64,000 bases of DNA from Corynebacterium humireducens NBRC 106098 = DSM 45392 (GCF_000819445.1 NZ_CP005286.1:2604001-2668000); one strand, 5' to 3'; shown: positions 26,233-34,738, numbered from the stretch's first letter. Translations and numbers: made by a program. Notes: a model not told the origin generated them from the letters alone.

Positions 26233-27236
26233 TATCCGTTTCCTCCGAGTGCGATGAGCGGGTCGACCTTCGCGACCCGACGGGTGGCCAGGAACGCGCC
26301 GGCGATGCCGAGCACCCAGATCCCGAGTGCCGGACCGGCGACGGTCAGTGTGGACAGTTCGAACGGCACGGCCTGCCCGGCGAGGGTGCCCAGGGCCCAG
26401 CCGGCCAGCGCCCCGGCACCGACGCCGACGGCGAGGATGATCGACGCCTGCCCCAGCGCATCCCGCACGAGGTAGCCGGGCGTCGCGCCGAGGGCGCGCA
26501 GGATGGACAGGTCGCGGGTGCGCTGGATGGTCCAGACGGTGAGGAAGGAGACGGTCACCAGCGCGGAGATGCCGTAGAGGAAGCCCTGCATCGTCTGCAG
26601 CGACCCCTGTTCCGACTGGTGGGACGCCAGTCCGCTGAAGGAGTCCCGCAGGGTCACCGCGGTCATCCCCGTGCTTGCCGACGCCGCCTCCCAGTCAGCG
26701 TCCCCCTCCACGAGCAGGGCCGTGCCGACGGCCTCGTCACGGGCGATGGCCTGCCAGGTGGCGGTGTCGACCCACACGACGGGGGAGTGGGAATAGTGCT
26801 CGTCGGCCGTGGTGCCGACGACGGGCACCTCCTGGCCGCCGAGGAGGACTGTGCCGGGGGTGGCGTCGAGAAGCGACTCGGAGAGCACCGCCCCCGGGGT
26901 CGCGTCGGGGAGTCCGAGCACGGCGACGGCCTGCGTCGTGCCGGTTTCCATGCGGGTCTGCACCGCGCCGAGGGCGCGGACGGACGTGACGCCGTCGATC
27001 TTCTCCCAGGCGGCGACGTCCGCCGCGGTGACGCGCGACTCGGTGAAGGAGGGCTCCTCCGAGGCGAAGACCACGCGGTCGGGGTCCAGGGAGCGCAGGG
27101 CGGAGACGTTCTGCGCGCCGAGGCCGCCGGTCAGCCCGGTGAGCATGACGAGCAGCAGGGTGATGAGGCCCACGACCGAGCCGATCAGTGCGAAACGGCC
27201 GCGGGCGTGGACGATGTCCCGGATACCGAGGAACAT
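26232..27236 (-). CDS. hrtB: ABC transporter permease, heme exporter HrtB type (FtsX-like)
   Basis: A 334-residue FtsX/MacB-type permease: one membrane segment at about 15-40, a large extracytoplasmic domain of about 180 residues, then three segments (about 223-245, 266-290, 298-320). This 1+3 topology and length match HrtB. With HrtA it would expel heme from the membrane. ATG 27236 is preceded by GAAAGGA. Two perfect 16-bp palindromes lie 80-115 bp upstream in the space shared with chrS. Confidence 0.78.
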   Translation of the reverse strand: MFLGIRDIVHARGRFALIGSVVGLITLLLVMLTGLTGGLGAQNVSALRSLDPDRVVFASEEPSFTESRVTAADVAAWEKIDGVTSVRALGAVQTRMETGTTQAVAVLGLPDATPGAVLSESLLDATPGTVLLGGQEVPVVGTTADEHYSHSPVVWVDTATWQAIARDEAVGTALLVEGDADWEAASASTGMTAVTLRDSFSGLASHQSEQGSLQTMQGFLYGISALVTVSFLTVWTIQRTRDLSILRALGATPGYLVRDALGQASIILAVGVGAGALAGWALGTLAGQAVPFELSTLTVAGPALGIWVLGIAGAFLATRRVAKVDPLIALGGNG

Positions 27237-27317
27237 GTCGGGTCCTTTCTGTTGCAGTGACCCCCATGCTTCCGGCGCGGGACCCGGATTCCATCGGCCT
27301 GCCGCCCGAAAAACCGC

Positions 27318-27352
27318 TCAACCGGTCGGTTGATGCCCACCCGACCGGGTGG
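27318..27352. promoter_or_regulatory. Two adjacent perfect palindromes in the hrtB-chrS intergenic region
   Basis: TCAACCG-GT-CGGTTGA (27318-27333) and CCACCCG-AC-CGGGTGG (27337-27352), each a 7-2-7 inverted repeat, centres 19 bp apart. The second abuts the TACGGT box of chrS. They are candidates for ChrA (or HrrA) binding. Confidence 0.55.
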
Positions 27353-27369
27353 CGGCTACGGTCGGAGGT

Positions 27370-28551
27370 GTGATCACCCTGCTCCGCTCCCTCCGCGTCG
27401 GTCTGCACGTGCTCTTCGCGTTCCTGCTGGGCCTGGGTGTGGTGCTGTTCCTGTGGGAGGACCCGGCGCGCGCGGCGACGACCCCGGTGCTGCCCCTGAC
27501 GGTGACGCTGGCGCTGGTCTACGTGGTGGGCACGGTGTGGGAGCACAGTGTCTCCACGCCTCCCCGCGGGGTCGTGTGGTGGTGGCTCGCCGTGGTGACG
27601 CTGCTGTGGCATGCGCTGGTGGCGGTGTCCATCACCTTCGTGTGGCTGCTGTTCCCGCTGGTCCTGCTGTTCCTGCACCTGCTTCCCCGCACGCTCGGGG
27701 TGGTGGCGGCGACGGTGCTGTGGGGCATCGCGGCCTTCGTGCCCGCCAAGCTGCACCCGGGGGAGTGGACGGCCGGTTCGGCGGTGGGGCCGCTCATCGG
27801 CACGGTCCTGGCGGTGGCGATCTACTGGACGTACGTGGCCCTGCACCGGGAGGCCGCCCACCACCGGGCCGTCGCCGACGACCTGCGGGCCACGCAGGAG
27901 GAGCTGGCGGCCTCCGAGCACCAGGCGGGCCGCCTCGAGGAGCGCGAACGTCTGTCCCGCGAGATCCACGACACCGTCGCCCAGGAGCTGAGCTCCATCG
28001 TGCTGGTCAGCCGCGCCGTGCGCGGCAGCCTCGAGCGGGGTGACCTCGAGGCCGCTCTCCGGCAGGTCCGCACCATCGAGGACCAGGCCTCCGACAGCCT
28101 GGGGGAGGCCCGCCGCTTCGTCCGTGACCTCGCCGCCCCGGGGGAGCCCGTGCCGGTGGCGGTGCGCCACCTCATCCACCGCACCCTGGCCCGCCAGGAG
28201 GCGCTCGGGGAGCCGCTGAGCATCGAGCTGCAGCTCTCCGGGGACACGGACCGGGAGCTGCCCGAACCGGTGGCGCGCGCGGTGACGCGGGCGGCGGGGG
28301 AGCTGCTGGCGAACGTCGTGAAGCATGCCGGGGCGACGCGCGCCGTGGTGACCTACGCGGTGTGGGACACCGAGGTCACCCTCGACGTCATCGACGACGG
28401 CCGCGGCTTCTCCGGCGCCCACGGCTACGGGCTGCGCGGCCTGGAGTCCCGCGTGGCGGCCGTCGGCGGCGAACTGCTCATCGAGTCCGACTCCGACGGC
28501 ACGGCCGCGGCCGTCCACATCCCCCTGACCTCAGAGAAGGAGCCCTCATGA
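27370..28551 (+). CDS. chrS: Sensor histidine kinase, heme-responsive ChrS type
   Basis: A 393-residue kinase with six hydrophobic segments in residues 1-165, a short coiled coil (about 170-195) and a HisKA_3 domain whose phospho-accepting His is His200 in SREIHDTVAQELSS. The ATP-binding domain has a degenerate N-box ELLANVVKHAG and DDGRGFS. The architecture fits ChrS/HrrS, which sense heme through the membrane part. GTG 27370 lies 8 nt behind TACGGT, so a leaderless start is likely. It overlaps chrA by 4 bp (ATGA). Confidence 0.8.
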   Translation: MITLLRSLRVGLHVLFAFLLGLGVVLFLWEDPARAATTPVLPLTVTLALVYVVGTVWEHSVSTPPRGVVWWWLAVVTLLWHALVAVSITFVWLLFPLVLLFLHLLPRTLGVVAATVLWGIAAFVPAKLHPGEWTAGSAVGPLIGTVLAVAIYWTYVALHREAAHHRAVADDLRATQEELAASEHQAGRLEERERLSREIHDTVAQELSSIVLVSRAVRGSLERGDLEAALRQVRTIEDQASDSLGEARRFVRDLAAPGEPVPVAVRHLIHRTLARQEALGEPLSIELQLSGDTDRELPEPVARAVTRAAGELLANVVKHAGATRAVVTYAVWDTEVTLDVIDDGRGFSGAHGYGLRGLESRVAAVGGELLIESDSDGTAAAVHIPLTSEKEPS

Positions 28552-29156
28552 TCCGCGTCATGCTCATCGACGACCACCCCGTCGTCCGCGCCGGCCTGCG
28601 CACCATCCTCGACGGTTTCCCCGACATCACCGTCGTGGCGGAGGGGGCCGACGGCACAGCCGCGCTCGAGGCGACGCGCGAGGACGTCGACGTCGTCGTC
28701 TGTGACATCCAGATGCCCGGCATGGACGGCATCACCGCCACCCGCCGCCTCCGGGCCGCGGACGGTCCACCCGTCCTCATCCTCACGACCTACGACACGC
28801 AGGCCGACATCGTCGCCGCTGTCGAGGCCGGAGCTCTCGGCTACCTGCTCAAGGACGCCCCTGAGCAGGCGCTTCACGACGCCGTCGTGGCCACCGCCGC
28901 CGGCCGCCGCACCCTCGCCCCCGAGGTCGCCGGCGCCCTCGCCGAGCGCATGAGCCGCCCCACCGAGGCGCTGTCCCCCCGCGAGATCGAGATCCTGCAG
29001 GCCCTGGAGACCGGCGCCAGCAACCGCGAGCTGGCCAAGATGCTCTTCATCTCCGAGGCCACCGTGAAGACGCATCTGGTGCACATCTACCAGAAGCTCG
29101 GGGTGGGCACCCGGACCGCCGCCATCACGGAGGCACGGGAAAGACGCGTCATCTGA
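28548..29156 (+). CDS. chrA: Response regulator, NarL/FixJ family, ChrA type
   Basis: A 202-residue regulator: receiver domain with the acidic pair DDHPVVRAG near the N-terminus and phospho-acceptor Asp53 in VCDIQMPGMDG, conserved Thr in LTTYD and Lys in LLKDAPEQ; LuxR-type HTH at about 140-200 (LSPREIEILQALETGASNRELAKMLF landmark, then ATVKTHLVHIYQKLG). It is expected to activate hrtBA and control chrSA. Translational coupling to chrS through the ATGA overlap. Confidence 0.82.
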   Translation: MIRVMLIDDHPVVRAGLRTILDGFPDITVVAEGADGTAALEATREDVDVVVCDIQMPGMDGITATRRLRAADGPPVLILTTYDTQADIVAAVEAGALGYLLKDAPEQALHDAVVATAAGRRTLAPEVAGALAERMSRPTEALSPREIEILQALETGASNRELAKMLFISEATVKTHLVHIYQKLGVGTRTAAITEARERRVI

Positions 29157-29182
29157 CCGCTGCAGCGCGTATCATTCTGCCC

Positions 29183-29665
29183 ATGATCCTTCGTCGAAGC
29201 GCCGTCCTGCTGGCTGCCGCCACCCTGCTCACCGCCTGCGGTACCGACTCCACCTCGGACACCGACACCACCACGACCACCACCGCCCCGACCACCGCCA
29301 CCTCCACGGCCGTCGAGACGGGCACCCCCACCGAGGACACCGAGACCGCGGAGGCCACCGAGACCGTGGCCGCCGACACCACCGTCGAGACCACCACCGT
29401 CATCCCCGCCGACTGTGCACCCGACTCCTTCACCGTCGGTGACCTGGGGGATCCGGTCGTCGACTTCTGTGACGGCGCCTTCGCCAAGGTGACCCAGAAG
29501 GGAACGTCCTTCAGCATCGTCTTCCAGTCCGTCGACGGCCAGTGGGACATCTACCCGCAGCACGGCCTCGAGGACAACGGGCAGTGGTGCTACTCGCCGA
29601 CCCTCCTCACCGCCGACGGGGCCGCCGAGGAGCTGCAGGAGATGATCCCGCTCTGCACGGAGTAG
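29183..29665 (+). CDS. Secreted lipoprotein of unknown function, paralogue 1
   Basis: A 160-residue lipoprotein: signal peptide with lipobox LLTAC (Cys about residue 19), then a Thr/Ser/Glu-rich linker of about 50 residues, then a compact C-terminal domain with four Cys (DCAPDSF, DFCDGAF, QWCYSP, PLCTE) and an aromatic centre (GQWDIYPQHG). The next gene encodes the same domain plan. TATCAT at 29170-29175 is 7 nt before ATG, so the gene is probably leaderless. Function unknown. Confidence 0.75.
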   Translation: MILRRSAVLLAAATLLTACGTDSTSDTDTTTTTTAPTTATSTAVETGTPTEDTETAEATETVAADTTVETTTVIPADCAPDSFTVGDLGDPVVDFCDGAFAKVTQKGTSFSIVFQSVDGQWDIYPQHGLEDNGQWCYSPTLLTADGAAEELQEMIPLCTE

Positions 29666-29690
29666 ACCACCACTCCATTAGGGTGAAGGC

Positions 29691-30152
29691 ATGAACGCCC
29701 GCGCCCGCGTCACCCCGCTGCTGTTCGTCCCGCTGCTGCTCACCGTGAGTGCGTGCGGTGCCGACGACGATCCCGCCACGCCCACCGCCACCGTGTCGGT
29801 GACGGCACCGGTCACCGAGTCCGTCACCGTCGAGGTGACCACCACGACCAACGTGGCCCCCGTGCCCGCCTCCACGACGGCCCTGGCCACCGCTCCGGAC
29901 TGTGGCGCGGATGCGTTCCGCGGTGACTTCAGCGAGCCTGTCGTCATGTACTGCGACGGTGAGTGGGCGCGTGCGGGCCAGGCCTTCACGGACCATCTCA
30001 TCGTCTACCACGCCGTCGAGGGCCGCTGGGAACACTACGAGCCCCACGGCCGCTCCCCGGTCACGGAGTACCCGTGCTTCGATGAGTCGACCCTCATCGC
30101 GGACGGGGTGCCCGCCGAGCTCCGCGGGACGATGTCGGTCTGTCAGGACTGA
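29691..30152 (+). CDS. Secreted lipoprotein of unknown function, paralogue 2
   Basis: A 153-residue lipoprotein with lipobox VSAC (Cys about 22), Thr/Val-rich linker and the same four-Cys C-terminal domain as the preceding gene (DCGADAF, MYCDGEWA, GRWEHYEPHG, YPCFDE, SVCQD). The two genes look like a tandem duplication with a diverged linker. A TAGGGT box ends 6 nt before the ATG. The end overlaps the convergent cupin gene by 10 bp. Confidence 0.72.
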   Translation: MNARARVTPLLFVPLLLTVSACGADDDPATPTATVSVTAPVTESVTVEVTTTTNVAPVPASTTALATAPDCGADAFRGDFSEPVVMYCDGEWARAGQAFTDHLIVYHAVEGRWEHYEPHGRSPVTEYPCFDESTLIADGVPAELRGTMSVCQD

Positions 30153-30490
30153 CCGGAGTGGGACTCCCGCCCCTCGACGCTGGTGACGGTGGTGAGCAGG
30201 AAAACGGAGTCCTCGAGCGCACTGACCGAGTGACGCTGGTGGGTCAGGGTGACCAGCTGGCCGGCGCCGATCGTCGTCTCCTCCTTGCCGGCGACCTTCA
30301 CTTCACCGCTGAACAGGAAGATCGAGGCGGCGGGCGGGGAGTTGTGCTCCTGGAGCGTGGTGCCCTGCTTGAGGGCGATGACGGTCTGCCGCAGCGGGCC
30401 GTCGTTGACCAGTAGTTTCGCGGCGCGGCCGTTGTCGGCGCTGCAGGCCTTGTCGAGCAGCTGGCGGGCCTTCTCATCGACGATGGACAT
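30143..30490 (-). CDS. Small cupin-domain protein
   Basis: A 115-residue single-domain cupin. The beta-barrel core is visible as TVIALKQGTTLQEHNSPPAASIFLFSGEVKV and GAGQLVTLTHQRHSVSAL, with His residues at typical metal-ligand positions (one in each motif). Such proteins bind small ligands or act as simple metalloenzymes; no specific function can be given. ATG 30490 has GGAGGAA upstream. It is convergent with the lipoprotein gene. Confidence 0.75.
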   Translation of the reverse strand: MSIVDEKARQLLDKACSADNGRAAKLLVNDGPLRQTVIALKQGTTLQEHNSPPAASIFLFSGEVKVAGKEETTIGAGQLVTLTHQRHSVSALEDSVFLLTTVTSVEGRESHSGQS

Positions 30491-30528
30491 GAGGGGGTTC
30501 CTCCCTGTGGTGGTTGGTGGGCCTGATC

Positions 30529-31590
30529 CTACCCTCCCGCAGCGTGACCGGGGTCACTTTCAGGTCGGCCGCAGACGGGGGAGGAGTCGCCCTCCGCGCG
30601 GGTGAGCCCCCACACGACGAGCCCGATCGGCACCGGGTCCGTGACCAGTCCGCCGTGGCTCACGGGGTGGAGGCACGTGGACTCGACCTCGACGTTGACC
30701 ACGTCCGCCCCGGAGGCGCCGGGATCGATCATGGACGTCTCGTTGGGTGTCGCGATGGTGTCGGAGGCGGTGTAGAGCGCGGTATACGTGACGCCCGGGG
30801 CGGCGTCGGGGAAGCCGTTGAGCCAGTCCACGAACTCGGAGTGCCGGAGCTGCTGCACGGCCGCCTCCCCGGCGAGGAAGGTCGAGGAGCCGGGGACGGC
30901 CTGCACGACGGAACCGACCCAGTTCCACCCGTTGACGTCCGTGCCGTGGAGCGTCGCCCCGAGGGTGACCACGCGGCGTACCTTCGCGGCGCCGTCGAGA
31001 CCCATGACGTAACCCTTGGTCAGGGTGCCGCCCTGCGAGTGCCCGACGAGATCCACCCGTGAGGCGCCGGTGCGCCGGAGAACCCCGTCGACGAAGCTGT
31101 CCAGCTCGTGCACGCTGAGGAAGGGGTCGGCGTAGCCGTAACGTCCCACGGACGCGCTGAGCATGCTGAACTGGTCGGCGCCGTAGTTGAGGGCCCAGGT
31201 GCAGGCCCCCGCAGCGACGAGGCTCTCGGCGAGGGTGACCATGTGCCCGGACCCGCCGGCGGTGCCGTGGATGAGGACGACGGGGACGGGGAAGTCGGGC
31301 GTCGGCACGCAGGTGGGGTCGTTGAAGGGGCCGGCGACCGGCAGGTCGGAGGACAGCTGCACGGTCGATCCGAAGGTCTGCGCCAGCGCCGACTCCCGGG
31401 ACATGCGGACGACGGGACCGGAGGACAGCTGCACCCCCGTGCCGGTGGAGTGGCCGATGCTGGAGCCCCGCTCGCGGGAGGAGACGTCATGCTCGGCGGA
31501 CAGGCCGGGGACACGCGGCAGGCTCGACGCCCCGGCGGTCGGGGTCACCGTCAGTGCGACGGCCAGCAGGAGAGCGGCGGTCCTTCTCAT
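30529..31590 (-). CDS. Secreted triacylglycerol lipase / esterase (alpha/beta hydrolase)
   Basis: A 353-residue secreted hydrolase. Residues 1-22 form a signal peptide (MRRTAALLLAVALTVTPTAGA). The fold shows VVLIHGTAGGSGHMV (oxyanion region), the nucleophile elbow VGHSQGG and a late His in CLHPVSHGGLV; an Asp in TASDTIATP is the likely third member. This resembles class-2 actinobacterial lipases. The spacer of about 70 residues after the signal peptide (GSSIGHSTGTGVQLSSGPVV) has two similar VQLSS elements of unknown role. TAGGAT lies 6 nt before the ATG (leaderless). Confidence 0.82.
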   Translation of the reverse strand: MRRTAALLLAVALTVTPTAGASSLPRVPGLSAEHDVSSRERGSSIGHSTGTGVQLSSGPVVRMSRESALAQTFGSTVQLSSDLPVAGPFNDPTCVPTPDFPVPVVLIHGTAGGSGHMVTLAESLVAAGACTWALNYGADQFSMLSASVGRYGYADPFLSVHELDSFVDGVLRRTGASRVDLVGHSQGGTLTKGYVMGLDGAAKVRRVVTLGATLHGTDVNGWNWVGSVVQAVPGSSTFLAGEAAVQQLRHSEFVDWLNGFPDAAPGVTYTALYTASDTIATPNETSMIDPGASGADVVNVEVESTCLHPVSHGGLVTDPVPIGLVVWGLTRAEGDSSPVCGRPESDPGHAAGG

Positions 31591-31612
31591 GCCGCAATCC
31601 TAGGTGACGGAC

Positions 31613-32140
31613 CTAGGTACCGGCGGCCACCTTCGCCGGGTCGCCGAGCCGTTCCCCGAGGCCCGCGAGCACCACGAACACGACGCCCAGGGCCAGGGCC
31701 AGGCCGATCCACACCCGGTGCCAGCGGGGACCGCACAGGCGCGCCACGACGGCGCCGAGGAACGCCCCGAGGGTGTTCATGAGCAGATCGTCGATGTCCG
31801 AGTAGCCGAGCGCGAACACGTACTGCGCCGTCTCGATCGTCAACGACGCGGCGAACCCGACGAGGACGGTGCTGAGGAGGGGACGGCGGGCGTCGATAAG
31901 CAGCATGTACACGAGCACCCCGAAGGGGACGAAGAAGGCGAGGTTGCCCAGGTAGCCGAAGGCGGGCAGGAACCAGCCGGTCGCGCCGAGGAGGTCCTCG
32001 AGGGGGACGGGGCGCAGCTCACGGTGCCGGTGGATGGCCGGATCCCACAGGTAGCCGATCCGGTAGAACGCCTTGAGCATGGTGAGCGCGACCATCACCG
32101 CGGCGTACACGGCGAGGGCGAACCAGGTGAGTCTGCGCAT
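31613..32140 (-). CDS. VanZ-like membrane protein
   Basis: A 175-residue protein with four or five membrane segments (about 5-25, 62-80, 90-108, 115-140 and 147-165) and the VanZ signature NLAFFVPFGVLVYMLL, ETAQYVFALGYSDIDDLLMNTLGAFLGA. VanZ homologues are linked to lipoglycopeptide tolerance but the general function is unknown. ATG 32140 is chosen because of the family N-terminus; a GTG two codons upstream is possible. Divergent from acuI with a very short shared control region. Confidence 0.8.
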   Translation of the reverse strand: MRRLTWFALAVYAAVMVALTMLKAFYRIGYLWDPAIHRHRELRPVPLEDLLGATGWFLPAFGYLGNLAFFVPFGVLVYMLLIDARRPLLSTVLVGFAASLTIETAQYVFALGYSDIDDLLMNTLGAFLGAVVARLCGPRWHRVWIGLALALGVVFVVLAGLGERLGDPAKVAAGT

Positions 32141-32167
32141 GGCCTCCACGATAACTAGCGTGGGGCC

Positions 32168-33142
32168 ATGGACCACTCCCTGCTTGTCACACGTACCGAC
32201 TCCACCGTCACCGCCACCCTCACCGACGAGGTGTTCCTCGGCCCCGGCGAGGTGCTTGTCGACGTCTCCCACTCATCCCTCAACTACAAGGACGGCATGG
32301 CGCTGCGCGGCGACCGCGGCGTGATGCGGGTGGACCCGCTGGTGCCGGGCATCGACGCGGTCGGAACGGTGGTGTCCTCGGAGGATCCCCGCTTCGCGCC
32401 GGGCGACCTGGTGACCACCAACGGTGGGGGACTGGGGGAGTTCCGCCACGGCGGCTACTCCACGCGGCAGCGGGTGCCCGCGGAGGCGACGGTGCACGTC
32501 CCGGATGTCTTCGACGCATGGCAGGCGGCGGCGATCGGTACGGCGGGGTTCACGGCCGCCCTGTCGGTCGCGGCGCTGCGTGAGCAGGGCGTGGACGGGG
32601 GAGAGGTGCTGGTCACGGGCGCGACGGGTGGCGTCGGTTCGATCGCGGTGCACCTGCTGGCGACCCTCGGCCACGACGTCGTGGCCGCGACGGGACGGGC
32701 CGGGGAGCACGGTGACTGGCTGCGTGAGCTGGGCGCGGGGGAGCTGGTCGACAGGGCCGAACTGGCGGCACCCGGCCGCCCCCTGCAGAAGGCCCGGTGG
32801 GCCGGGGTGGTGGACTGCATCGGTTCCCACACGCTGGTCAACGCGTGCGCGCAGACGCAGTGGGGTGGCACGGTCACCGCGTGCGGACTGGCGCAGGGCC
32901 CCGACCTACCCGCCACGGTGCTGCCGTTCATTCTCCGCGGCGTGAAGCTGGTGGGCATCAACTCGGTGGACGCGCCGCGGGAGCTCCGGGAGCGGGCGTG
33001 GGCGCTGCTGGCCGACACCCTGGACGTGGATGTCCTCACCTCCCTCAGCACGACGGTGCCCCTGGCAGAGGTCGTCGCCGCGGGGGAGGAGCTCATGGAC
33101 GGTCGGCGCCGCGGGCGGACCGTGGTGGCGGTGCAGCCCTGA
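32168..33142 (+). CDS. acuI: Acryloyl-CoA reductase-like MDR oxidoreductase (AcuI/YhdH)
   Basis: A 324-residue medium-chain dehydrogenase without the structural zinc loop, of the YhdH/AcuI group. N-terminal SSLNYKDGMALRG and PGIDAVGTV are typical, and the NADPH fingerprint VTGATGGVGSIAVHLLATLG is at about residues 147-166. The family reduces acryloyl-CoA to propionyl-CoA; a different enone substrate is possible. TAGCGT ends 6 nt before the ATG (leaderless). A perfect hairpin follows the gene. Confidence 0.85.
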   Translation: MDHSLLVTRTDSTVTATLTDEVFLGPGEVLVDVSHSSLNYKDGMALRGDRGVMRVDPLVPGIDAVGTVVSSEDPRFAPGDLVTTNGGGLGEFRHGGYSTRQRVPAEATVHVPDVFDAWQAAAIGTAGFTAALSVAALREQGVDGGEVLVTGATGGVGSIAVHLLATLGHDVVAATGRAGEHGDWLRELGAGELVDRAELAAPGRPLQKARWAGVVDCIGSHTLVNACAQTQWGGTVTACGLAQGPDLPATVLPFILRGVKLVGINSVDAPRELRERAWALLADTLDVDVLTSLSTTVPLAEVVAAGEELMDGRRRGRTVVAVQP

Positions 33143-33163
33143 AGAGGCCCGGCAGAATCGCCG

Positions 33164-33196
33164 ACGCGGCGCACGGTCTTGAGCCGTGCGCCGCGT
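33164..33196. terminator. Bidirectional hairpin between acuI and the convergent membrane protein gene
   Basis: ACGCGGCGCACGG and its exact complement form a 13-bp stem around the 7-nt loop TCTTGAG. No strong T-run on either side. Confidence 0.7.
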
Positions 33197-33206
33197 GTAC
33201 GGGGGA

Positions 33207-34445
33207 TTAAGCGTTGACCAGGACCTTCTGCTCCTGGGCGAACTTGCTGGCGGAGGACAGCTGGTTGCGGAACAGGGTGAACGCGAGCCACAGGGTGGCG
33301 GCCGCGATGGTGGCCGGGACGAGCAGTGCGGCGTAGTAGGTGCCGGAGAACTTCTCGATCAGGCCGTTCTGGATCAGGCCGGTGTTGATGTAGAACATCG
33401 AGAGGACGGACAGTCCGACGCCCGGGCAGACCAGGGTGAAGGCAACGGGGGAGGTCTCCTCACGGGAGAGGACGAACTTCTGGAAGAAGCCGTTGGAGCG
33501 CATGACGACGTAGCCGAGGCCCAGGAAGGCGACCTGCGCGAGCATCATGAAGGTGAGGAAGAGCAGGATGCCGACGGAGGACTGTGCGTGCTCCTGCGGG
33601 CCGGCCGGGCCGGCGTCCATGAGGGTCTGCATGCCGTGGCGGTCACGCAGGACGGTGATGGAGTACAGGGTGAGGATCGGGACGGCGAGCCACAGTGTGG
33701 CGGAGTTCGGCAGCGCCAGGCCGTACTGCATGATGCTCATGACGCCGGCGACGAGGAAGACGCCGAAGAGCAGGACCGAGATGAAGCCGAAGAACATGGA
33801 GCCGGCGACGCCGATCATGACGATGAGCGGGTTGGTGCCCATGGCTGCGGGGGCACCGAAGCCGACGGCGACCATGGACATGGAGAACGCGGCGATGAGC
33901 TGGTTGAGGCCACCGTTGGCCTCGAAGGAGAAGCCGCCGCCGATGATGCGGCGCAGGTAGTTGGTCATGATGACCAGGGCCAGGACACCGACGGAGCCGT
34001 AGGCGAGCAGAGCCAGCGGCATGAGGGACTGGATGATGCTCCACAGGCCCGGGACGAGGGCGAGGGCGGCGACGAAGGCGCCGTTGATGGTCATGCCCAG
34101 GGTCAGCGGGATGGCCATGAGGGTGACCTCGGCGTTGGTGGACTTGAGGGTCTGGTACGCCTCGGTGTGCTTGAACTGGTTGAACTCGCGGAAGTTCCAG
34201 ATCAGCAGTCCGATGTGGATGGCGAGCATGGCGATCATGCCGACGTAGCCGACGATGATGGCGGTGCGCATGAAGGAGTCGCCGTTGGCGTAGGCGCCGG
34301 TGATGGACTCGAAGGTCGGCATCGGGGTCTCCGGGTGCGGAGTGATGTGCATGAAGGCCATGAAGAAGAAGACGGCCATGCCGCCGAAACCGAGGGCGGC
34401 GAGGAAATAGAGGGGCGAGTACTTCTCGCCGAGGTTCCTGATCAC
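33207..34445 (-). CDS. Multi-pass membrane protein of unknown function (TsoY/TDT-like)
   Basis: A 412-residue protein with about ten hydrophobic segments spread evenly over the chain, a conserved-looking N-terminus (NLGEKYSPLYFLAALGFGGMAVFFFM) and a central Asn/Gly-rich loop (GGGFSFEANGGLNQL). It resembles proteins annotated as TsoY family or TDT-like transporters, but I hold this only weakly. GTG 34445 has AGAAGGA upstream; a longer frame to 34742 runs through palindromes and is rejected. A CsoR-family-like palindrome 35 bp upstream suggests copper or reactive-sulfur control. Confidence 0.6.
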   Translation of the reverse strand: MIRNLGEKYSPLYFLAALGFGGMAVFFFMAFMHITPHPETPMPTFESITGAYANGDSFMRTAIIVGYVGMIAMLAIHIGLLIWNFREFNQFKHTEAYQTLKSTNAEVTLMAIPLTLGMTINGAFVAALALVPGLWSIIQSLMPLALLAYGSVGVLALVIMTNYLRRIIGGGFSFEANGGLNQLIAAFSMSMVAVGFGAPAAMGTNPLIVMIGVAGSMFFGFISVLLFGVFLVAGVMSIMQYGLALPNSATLWLAVPILTLYSITVLRDRHGMQTLMDAGPAGPQEHAQSSVGILLFLTFMMLAQVAFLGLGYVVMRSNGFFQKFVLSREETSPVAFTLVCPGVGLSVLSMFYINTGLIQNGLIEKFSGTYYAALLVPATIAAATLWLAFTLFRNQLSSASKFAQEQKVLVNA

Positions 34446-34479
34446 GGTGGTGTTCCTTCTGTGTTTCGGACTTAAGTGG

Positions 34480-34495
34480 ATACCCCGGGGGGTAT
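34480..34495. promoter_or_regulatory. CsoR/CstR-family-like operator
   Basis: ATACCCC-GG-GGGGTAT is a perfect 7-2-7 palindrome of the kind bound by CsoR-family repressors (copper or persulfide sensors). A degenerate copy, ATACCCC-CA-GGGGCTT, is at 34540-34555. It is 35 bp upstream of the start of the leftward membrane protein gene. Confidence 0.5.
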
Positions 34496-34630
34496 GACGG
34501 TTCCTGAGATTAACAGAGCTTGCCGACGCCCGCAACCAGATACCCCCAGGGGCTTCACAGGTTGCCGCGAGGCGCGTCCAATGTTGAGTGCATCCGTTGC
34601 TCGCCGAAGACTCTCGGCAGAGGGATGCAG

Positions 34631-34650
34631 GAGTGCGCAGCTGCGCACTC
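34631..34650 (+). repeat. 20-bp palindromic repeat, copy C
   Basis: GAGTGCGCAGCTGCGCACTC followed by TTTTTGCCCCC and TGACCTGCA. Flanking TGCAG on the left and CTGCA on the right extend the dyad. It lies about 100 bp before the HNH gene. Confidence 0.85.
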
Positions 34651-34722
34651 TTTTTGCCCCCTGACCTGCAACGACGCCTTCCGGGAAGCTCATGTCCGGG
34701 GCGCCTGCTACGGTGGCCGTAA

Positions 34723-34738
34723 TCGAACACCAATTCGA
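34723..34738. promoter_or_regulatory. LexA-like SOS box upstream of the HNH gene
   Basis: TCGAAC-ACCA-ATTCGA differs at one position of the half-sites from the actinobacterial SOS box TCGAAC-N4-GTTCGA. It covers the expected start point behind TACGGT (34709-34714) and ends 15 bp before the TTG start. Confidence 0.45.
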
